A stretch of DNA of 64,000 nt from Phoronis australis. Its lineage: Eukaryota; Phoronida; Phoronidae. This document shows, piece by piece, positions 38,501 through 47,500 of the stretch (position 1 is its first letter; each line of letters opens with the position of its first letter). Position numbers and translations under genes: made by a program. The notes under the pieces are model-generated. The model was given only the letters and a program-made list of their open reading frames with translations. It was not told the origin of the DNA and ran no database searches. The stretch spans positions 59,057-123,056 of the forward strand of contig NMRA01000381.1 in the NCBI GenBank assembly GCA_002633005.1, read 5' to 3'.

Positions 38501-41500
38501 AGTAATTTACTGTGCAGTGCTTACAACACGTTATACTCAACTTTAAGAGATGGAGTATTTTAGGTACAGAAGCATTGCGTGGCATGATCAAATTGTTGTA
38601 CAGGCACTAATAAAGCTTTGCAGGCTCACTTTGGACACATTCAGCTCTTGATGCAGTGCGGGGGTTAAACAATAGGACAGACAGAGAAGTCACTACAAAG
38701 CATGACCACATGGTAGTCTTACTAGGGGTTTGTGATTAGTGATTAAAGACTTAAATCAGAAATTTTGTCTAATGCTCAGCATAGCTATTTTCAAAAATGT
38801 TTTAAAGACTTAAATCAGAAATTTTGTCTAATGCTCAGCATAGCTATTTTCAAAAATGTTTTAATCTACATGTACCAAGTGAACATACAATGTCTCTGAT
38901 AATATACCAAAATTGCTAATTAATCAGATAAGTTGTATAAATTCTTGCCAAAATTGTTATGCGCTAACTATAAGAATGCCACTACTTTATTCACCAACAA
39001 TGAAGACCACATTTCTTACCCAATGCTTAAATCCCTATTCATGAAACTGGCCCCAGGTATAAAAAGGTGCGGATCACCAAACTGTGACTCACCTCAGATG
39101 CAAGTGTAGATTCTGAATTTTCAAGCTTGCCATCACGTGAAAGATCATGTATCATTTCTTGAAGACTGGTGCCAGAGTTCTTCACAGACGTAGAAGTGTA
39201 GTTGCGGAGAAGAGAGTCAAAACTAAACTCTGAAAGTAGCAATACATTGACATGGTTAATTTGTTCAAACCAACACTAAAAATTATGCATGGACTGAGAC
39301 TTAAAGAAAAATCATGGAACATGACTTTGCACAGTTAATGGCAAGAGAAGACTTCAATAAAAACAAAAAAAATTCATTTCTTCTTTCATTCATAAAAACT
39401 CCTACCTCTCTCAACAGACTGTTCTACAGGTAGGTTCTCCTCAACACTGCTGTGTTCTGTCACAAGGCAATCACTCTCTGGTTCAAAGGATGAAGACCAG
39501 CCACTCATCACGCCAAGACTGTTGCCTAGGTTACGCTCCATGTGGTTAGACTCCTCTTCATTTCTCTTAACAACGACATACTTCTCATCACATTCATCAA
39601 CATAATCACAAGTGACTGTCTTGGTACTAGTGTTAAGCACATCTAAACTATCTTTCCTTGACGTAAACACCGAGTCACTTATGTCAGACAGACCAGACAA
39701 GCTGCCAACTACAGGCGTAGCTGAGACATTTGGCAACACTGGCATAAGAGCAGGTGTCTTGTTAAATCCCCCTAGAACCCAGTTGCCCAGCTCTGTTAAC
39801 ACATTTGTTTCTGTAGTGTCTGTAGATCGTACAGGATAAACGTCAGAGTCTCTTCTTGAAGATTTTTCAGTTTCGTCACCAAATGTTTCAACTCTGCTAT
39901 CTACAAAATCTGGATGTGAGATATGACTACCATAAGAGTCCACAGAACTAGCGACTTCATCTTCACGCTTTTCATTAAAACTGGATTTAGCTTTAACATT
40001 AGCAGCCATATCCTGAGCTGTTTCACTGCGCAAATCATGTACATTTATTGGAGAACAAGATTGATGCTCTGCACAGGCGGGCAAAGTTTTACTGACAATA
40101 GGTTTCTGGGTTTTATCTGCAGCGTTGAGAGAAGGGTTTGAGGCAGCTCCTTCACTTGATGACGATGATGATGATGATAACGGTTTCTTGTGGCGCCTTG
40201 ATGGTTTGTGTTCAACTTTAATAGGGCTTGATTGAGAACTAGAGTGAGCGGATAATGAAGGTGAACCTAAAAACAGAAGCAAATATAACGTCTGAAACAA
40301 TATTAGAAAAAAGACAACCAATTTGCATATGTACCCATGTACCGAAATAGGATCTGTATTCACTACATTAATGTACACGTCAACTCAAGTTGTTTTAGCT
40401 CCACTGTATACACTTTTCAGACAGAATAAACCTACCACTTCACCCCTAATGTTACATCTCAGTCATGTTTTGCGCAAAAAATGAAACCTACATGTGAAAT
40501 ACGATGCTCACATGTTTAAATGATTCTTCAATATCAGAATAACGTAATTTGCTTAAAACATAATCTGTCATACCTTACTGTACTTTCATTATTATGAAAA
40601 AGTAGCAAAGATTAGTGCTGATGTGTACGAAGAAACAGAGGGAGAGATTGAGTGATGTACCTGCAGATGTGCCCAATACAGCATGGGGTGTCTCCTGCGG
40701 CGTCAACCAGCCAGACAGAGTCATGCTACCTACAGTCCAACTGTTGAGTTGGCATGAGTTATAAGACAGTTGCAACTTGAAAATAGAAAGACCTGAAAGT
40801 GGCACGTGTAGAGTAATCCTTTATCAACGACAGAATTTGGTGTTTCCGTAAATTAAAGATACAATTTAGTGCAATTAAATGGCAGGGAAGATACTCTTTA
40901 CATTACAATGTTTTTAAAAACAGGTTTTGTAGTAAAAATGATCTGACGCCAATCGACCTTCAGTGACCAGTCAATGAATGCTATGATCTCAGAACCCAAT
41001 ACAACCATTTTTGGTCAAAATCACGAACTCTGAGGGCCATGTAATTCAAACATCGATATGTTGTGATTAAACGATTACAAATCTATACATTTTTCAAAGT
41101 TAATTTACCTTGGAGAAATGTCTTAAATATGCCCACTTGTTCTGAATCTCTAAGATAACTGAACTTGGAGTAGTAATACTTGAGTGGTGTTTCGTCAGCT
41201 AACATTGCGTCAATGTAACTTTCCAACACACAGTCATTGAGGGCAATTCTAATACAGTGTACTCCAGCAGCTCAACACAACAAACAAACACATAAATTGA
41301 TACTCTATACAGTGTACTCCAGCAGCTCAACACAACAAACAAACACATACATTGATACTCTATACAGTGTACTCCAGCAGCTCAACCCAACACAGCATAA
41401 GCAAACTGGCAATTACGTGGGTCAACTGATCCTTTTGAGGATCCCTAAATTTGAGGAACGATAAGTAATTAAGCTATATCCTCTGCATTGGCATACCTTA

Positions 41501-44500
41501 CTAGCCAATAAGTATAAAATCGTCACAAGTGAGCAAAACACTGTTTCACTGAGAAATAGTCTGTTCAAACTCCAAACTAAAGACACTCAATACAACAACT
41601 ACTTAGTACAAGTGACATACCCTACACATGCCTGTCTCTGTAGTAATCTGGCCAAGTCGACTTAGTTGTCCTATGACGTCCTTGTGAGTGTACTTACAGA
41701 CAAAGTCCCAGAAACTCTGATAAACACAAAAATGTTAAACACAAAAAATTAAATTACCTCAATAATAAGTTACATCAACAGTAAAAGGAGATCAGAAGAT
41801 ATGTACAAAATGCGTACACTTCACATAAAATATCCCAAGTAGTTCTAAAGCAACACAAATCAAATAGCACCAAAGTTGGTTTTGTTGATGATAAAAACTC
41901 TCTGCTAACATCGTTGTGAACGCACAAGACACTTAAAATAATGTAACAGTAAAGAACTTAAAGGAGAATGCCACCCAAAAAACAACCTATTTTGTATCAA
42001 TTTAGATCAAGTAGTTCCACTCGATAACAGCAAGTACAGTTCATTTACCCGACACCTGACGGCAGACGGAGGTGTTGAAATTAACCAATGACGTCAGAGG
42101 TTTGAATGCAGTCTGCTCAGCAGTTCACAACACGCTTACTGGTGTCAGCTTATCACTTGAACTCATTGTTTTACACCAATAAATCATCAAAATTCAATGT
42201 AAAACCTTTACAAATACACCGAGTTCTTAAACGAACAGTATTTGAACGTCCAGTAGGCCAAATTACCAAGGTCGGTTGCGTGAGTTTGGGGCCTGTTCAG
42301 TGAAAAATTCGAATTATTCCGTGAAATACAGAGAGAAGAACATAGCTATGTGTTGTAATTTTAGACTTGCGATTTTTTTCAGTTCTAAACACACAAAACC
42401 CTTGTTATTCAGGCCTGATCAGGCCCGTCGTGGCCAGACTGAAGACATCACAAACATAAACCAGCCAAAGTTGGAAAGTAAACTTTGAGTCACGAAAAGA
42501 CTGTACTAGTGACCCAAAGAAATGAAGTGCATGTGATTATTTTGGTGAATTAGCCGCGAAACTGCAAATCTACTTGTCGGATGCAGCGAAGTCAGGTTCC
42601 CCTGCCACAGAACCATCAGGGCAAAAGTTATATCGTAACAATGATTCGAATAATGTATATGTATATTATCTGAATAAAGATTCCCCCAACATTTGACCAT
42701 AGGATATAAAACGGAGATATTGTTTCACAACAGCTTTCTGTCAGCAAGCATTGAATTAGCATGCGCTCACATGGCTTCGGTGCCCGGTCAATTAGCAATA
42801 TTGCATCTAAAGCCGGTAACGCAGTGATTTATACATTGCTGGCTTCTCAAAACATTTGCACTCGCTAAAACTGCAAAGGCATTACAAATTGTATCTAATG
42901 AGACAGACTTTGTTTCAGTTTTATATAAGCATTGGTTAGGGTGAGAATAATTCAATTTGAAAGAGAACGCACAATAATTAACATCAACATGGCAACTCGC
43001 AATTCTGACTTAGATGAGAGCTCATCCGACGAAGACTTCACAGGTCGATCGTTAGGTTTCACAGGCCACCACTTCAAAAAGGAATACACTGATCAAGAAA
43101 TACTAGAGAGGCGGCGTGACCGTGCACAGACAATGCTTGAACATATGAATAGTTCCAAAAACCGTTTAAATGACATGTCATGGTGTCAGTGTGCTAACTA
43201 CCCGATAATGACGCTTGCGTTTGCTTCCACGAAATTCCACAAATGAAACGCCTTGGAGAAGTGCAGATGTGGCTCACGGACCATCTTGATTTTGCACCGC
43301 GTCTAAATAGAGGTGTGCTTACGACGTATTTAGGCCACTGAGAAAAAGGACTGGCAAAAACATCCTATACCCAAAGGACCAAACAGAAGCCTGATGAATG
43401 AGTAAGTCATCAAACAGGTTATATAAAACGTTATGTTCTCATGCCTTGAATTTATAGTAATTGTTCATGTTTTCATGGCCAACTACAATTCTCCAAAATC
43501 AAAAACTGATTAACAACTAATCCGTGTTTCTTTGTCTCCTGCCTGCCGAACGCAAACACATTAGGCACAGCATCTGACTTCAGCCTCAGTCTTTTTTCTG
43601 CACTGGCATGAGCTGTTTGGTAAGCTGGCATTCGTATGTAAAATCACTGTCGTCGAAATGCCAACCACAGACACAGAGATGTTTCACGGCCTCATACTTG
43701 GTATTCACAGCGTACTTTTCATTCTTCACTACCACAAGCCACTTCCGAAAAACGATATACCCGCTTTCCTCGCTGCTTCATAGTTCGCACAAGCAGAAAC
43801 AGTACACCACACCATAGCGGCACTCACTCTGCAGAAGAACCACTGACGTCGCTGCGTCGTTTCTCACCTTCCTCACAGGTTAATGCGACACCTCTCGGCG
43901 AAGTAAGATCGACCATATAAGAGGAGACTGATGTGGATACAGACTGATTAAGATGGTAAAAAAAGACCAATTAAATCGGGTGGCATTTTCCTTTATAATC
44001 AAGTGCGGTACTGGTTATCCATTATGACACAGGTACATGGGCTTAGAAAATGCATATTATACATAGTATATCATTATGCTAATAATGCGCTAATTTGAGC
44101 AAATGAAAAATTAATTATTTATTTAAACTTCTTTAAAAGACTGGGTAACCACTTCAGTGAATACACTGATTTTCAAGTGGGCCCAATCGGAAATAATTAC
44201 ATGAAGTAAAATACAGACAGCTATGTACAACAAGATTGAAAAGATTAATAAATAAAATAAATTAGTATAAAAATTAGTTAATATGTACAATTAGCTGAAC
44301 AAATAAGATAAAATAGAGAAAAATAATGATGAGATGAAGCCTGCAGTCCCGAACCACGTACAAAATCCCAGTAATTCTGTTTGAAGACATGGACATTGGG
44401 AGCGTTCGCGAGGGTAGTCCCCAGCCCGTTGTAAGCGACAGCACCTCTGTAGGCAAAAGTCCTTTTGCCACAGTTGTTTTTAGGTTTAACTGATACTAGG

Positions 44501-47500
44501 CAGCCAGAAATACTCGCTCTAGTATTGTAATTGTGAGAATCTCTGACTGCTTTGAATTTAGTAGTTAGGTAATTAGGTGTGAGGCTATGTGTGGCTTTGT
44601 ACACCATAAAGTTTAAATGAAAGGCACGCCTGCTAACCAGGCTGCACCAACAAAGTTTATCGAGGAGGTCAGAAAAAGGAAAGTCATTATAGAGGACAAT
44701 AAAGTTGAGTATCAGCCACCCAACCTTGTTTTGTAATTTTTGAAGTCTATCCTGAAGGTATGATGCACAGTTACCCCATACAACATCACAGTAATCAAAG
44801 TGTGGTACAATTAGCCTGATCGACATAGTTCTTGACTCTGTACAAAAGCCCAGTCTGCTGAGAAACTAGCTCAAGGTAGGAGCTTTTCCCAAATTCTAGA
44901 AATATCCCACATTGGCCGACCCAAATTCAAGAACCATTGGAAAGACGGTAAAATTACACAAAATGTAGATTGTGAACACATTGGCTGAAATTTGAGAAAT
45001 ATAGTGAACGGCAAAATCACACTTGACCCAAATTCCAGAATCCAGAAAATTCAGTTTTTCGCGGGAGTTTCCATGTCCCAAATACTAAAGAATGTACCAA
45101 ATTAGAGAACTTTTACCGTAACTAGTATTTACAAACACGGGTGAATGTAAAATGTGGACATCTCTTTCCACCAGATATACAGTAATTTTGTAAACATGGC
45201 AGTATTGATGTAGCCTAGCATGCACCCCCACTGCGCAGTACAATGACATAAACAATACACAAGCAAAATAGGTTAATAAATCCTTTTGCAGTTGATACTT
45301 CTACAGATGACTACTAAATAAGAAATTCAGTGTTTCAATCTCAGGGATGGACAAGTTCGTTATATGTAATTATATTGGATGTCATCTGACTTTAACTAAT
45401 ATCCATAAAAAACTGAAGTACAAACAGAGACATACCAACTGAGGAATCGTGTTTGAAGCGGAAGAAGCTAGGAATTGGGAAATCTGCAACAAAATGAAAG
45501 AAATGTTAATTACGTAACATAGGCAACAAAAAGATGTAAAAGCGAAGGAGAAATCATTATAGGTGGAAGGAGAGGCATGAGGCAATCTACCTTGATAGAC
45601 AAAACCAAAAGTTTGACTTCCTGTGAATCTTTAAGATGTGCATGAACATTATTTCCCTGCAACCTACAGTCTTGATTACCCACTGATTGTATCATAGTTA
45701 CATTCACACTGTTCGGAAAAGATTTTAAAATGCTCCCCTTTTGCATGAGGGGCTATAAAAAATAGGACTTTTACGGTTTTCATGAAAAATTTTTGAAAAG
45801 TTGCATAAAACAAAAACTAAATGATAACTTAGAAAACCATAACAGCCATTTTGTGATTTCGTCTTGAACACTTATGTCATACAAACCTGGTCATGATTTT
45901 GATACCATTGGTGATGATATTGATACCACCGGGTCATGATATTGATATTGATACTGATGTTTTCTTATCAACGTACCAGTCTTTTATGATTTAACTTTCA
46001 CCAAAAAAGACACGAACATGTTACCCAATTGGCAGATTGGTAAAACAGACAACAAGAGCAATGTGGAGAGTTGAAATGCACCCACGACAGCACCGCAAAC
46101 GGTGTGCTTCTACAGGTCATAAAAATGGCCGTAAAATGGCACAGAATGCGTCAAACCCACCTGAATTGAGAAGGTGGCATCATCTTTTTAATACCAAAAT
46201 ATTTGCCAAATTTCATGAAAATAAGCCAAGGAAATCCAAAGATAAGTAAACGTAAAAAAACAATTGATACCAGGGGGCACAGAAAGAGTCCGGTTGGTCT
46301 GAAACTCATCGTCAGCTGTTGCCAAATCCACCAAATTACATACAGATCCCCTAAAGGGTTAAGGAGAAATAGCCGTAGACGAAAAAAGAAAAATTACCCC
46401 TACAGAGCATCAGAATAATCAAAATCATCTGAAAATCAATGTCAGCTGCAGGCTTCACATCAGGAATACAACAGTCAATTTTCATAATAATCTTTTGAGT
46501 GGTTTGGCAGACAGAGAGGAGGACGTCAAAACATATGCAAGGATTTTTAAATGGCCACCAGGTGGCACAAAAATCTGTCCGAAAATGCGAAGGCGTTGTC
46601 GTCTCCTTATTAGAAACCTATTCGCCGAATTTGATGAAAATACATTTATGATCTCCAAAGGAACAGAGGCAAGTGTAAAAAACATTTTGCCACTAGGGGG
46701 CACAATGGTAGTTGAATCAGTTCAACACTCTTTACCATTTGTCGTTGGCTCCATAGGAACACATCTTTCACAAAACTCCTTCAAAGGGTTAAGGAGATTC
46801 AGCCGCAGATGAAAAAAAAAATGCCACTAGGGGACAATACAGTAGTCGGAAAGTGGAATAGCATCGTTGTCTTTTTTAAAGCCTACAAACCCAATTACAT
46901 GGAAATGCATCAAGGAACTCCGAAGGTACAGGAACAAACGTAAAAATAAAATTGCCACCAGTAGTAGTCGGATCGGTCCGGAACACACCTGCCAAATTTC
47001 AGTAAGATCCTGCAAGGGGTTTAGGAGATACAGCAGCAGACGCTGGACGCCCAGACAAATGACAACAATATGAAACCACAAACAAATGGGCGCATAAAAC
47101 TTAAAATTCTAAACACTTTCAGAAAATATTCTTTAATCTATAGAATTAAAATCTACAGTTTTGCAGATGTTTGACTAAATACACAGACTTGCTAGGAAAG
47201 CAAAAAAACAAAATCTTGAATGTCAAAGATTAGAGACGGTAGATGTAAATGGTAATTCAAACTTACAAAAGTAGTAATACGTACCTTTGACGAGACTGAT
47301 GATGAGAGGGATACCTTCAAGCCATGTAAGAATACTGCTTCAATAGCTTGACATAGACAATTGGCAGTCTCATCACTGTACAAAAACAGAATATAATAGT
47401 TAAAGCTGCAATAAATCCATGCCTTTAGTCACAGCCAATTTTCATGAAACCAGTTTCATCTGGTTCCTTAAAGTTTTCAAAATGATTGAAGCACTGATTA

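Larger units (their letters stand above)
41962..43992 (+). mobile_element. TTAA-flanked DNA transposon, copy A, with P2X7-type and THAP ORF remnants
   Basis: The left end is TTAA then AGGAGAATGCCACCC; the right end is GGGTGGCATTTTCCT then TTAT, a decayed TTAA. The terminal inverted repeat is about 15 bp with one mismatch. A second copy at 15490-17825 shares both end regions (for example CCAATGACGTCA near the left end and CCTCACAGGTTAA near the right), which fixes the boundaries. Inside are two convergent broken ORFs: a P2X7-type cysteine domain on plus (42989-43341) and a THAP zinc finger on minus (43586-43815). TTAA targeting plus a THAP domain suggests the Kolobok superfamily; piggyBac also uses TTAA. 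No transposase catalytic core was recognised. It lies in an intron of the PLEKHM1-like gene. Confidence 0.85.

Noticed and set aside
42989-43341. A real P2X7 receptor gene
   Set aside because: No transmembrane or extracellular P2X sequence; the domain is frameshifted and lies inside a transposon.
46495-46812. 105-codon plus frame in the 46-47 kb repeat
   Set aside because: It is inside the composite repeat; other copies do not keep this frame open.
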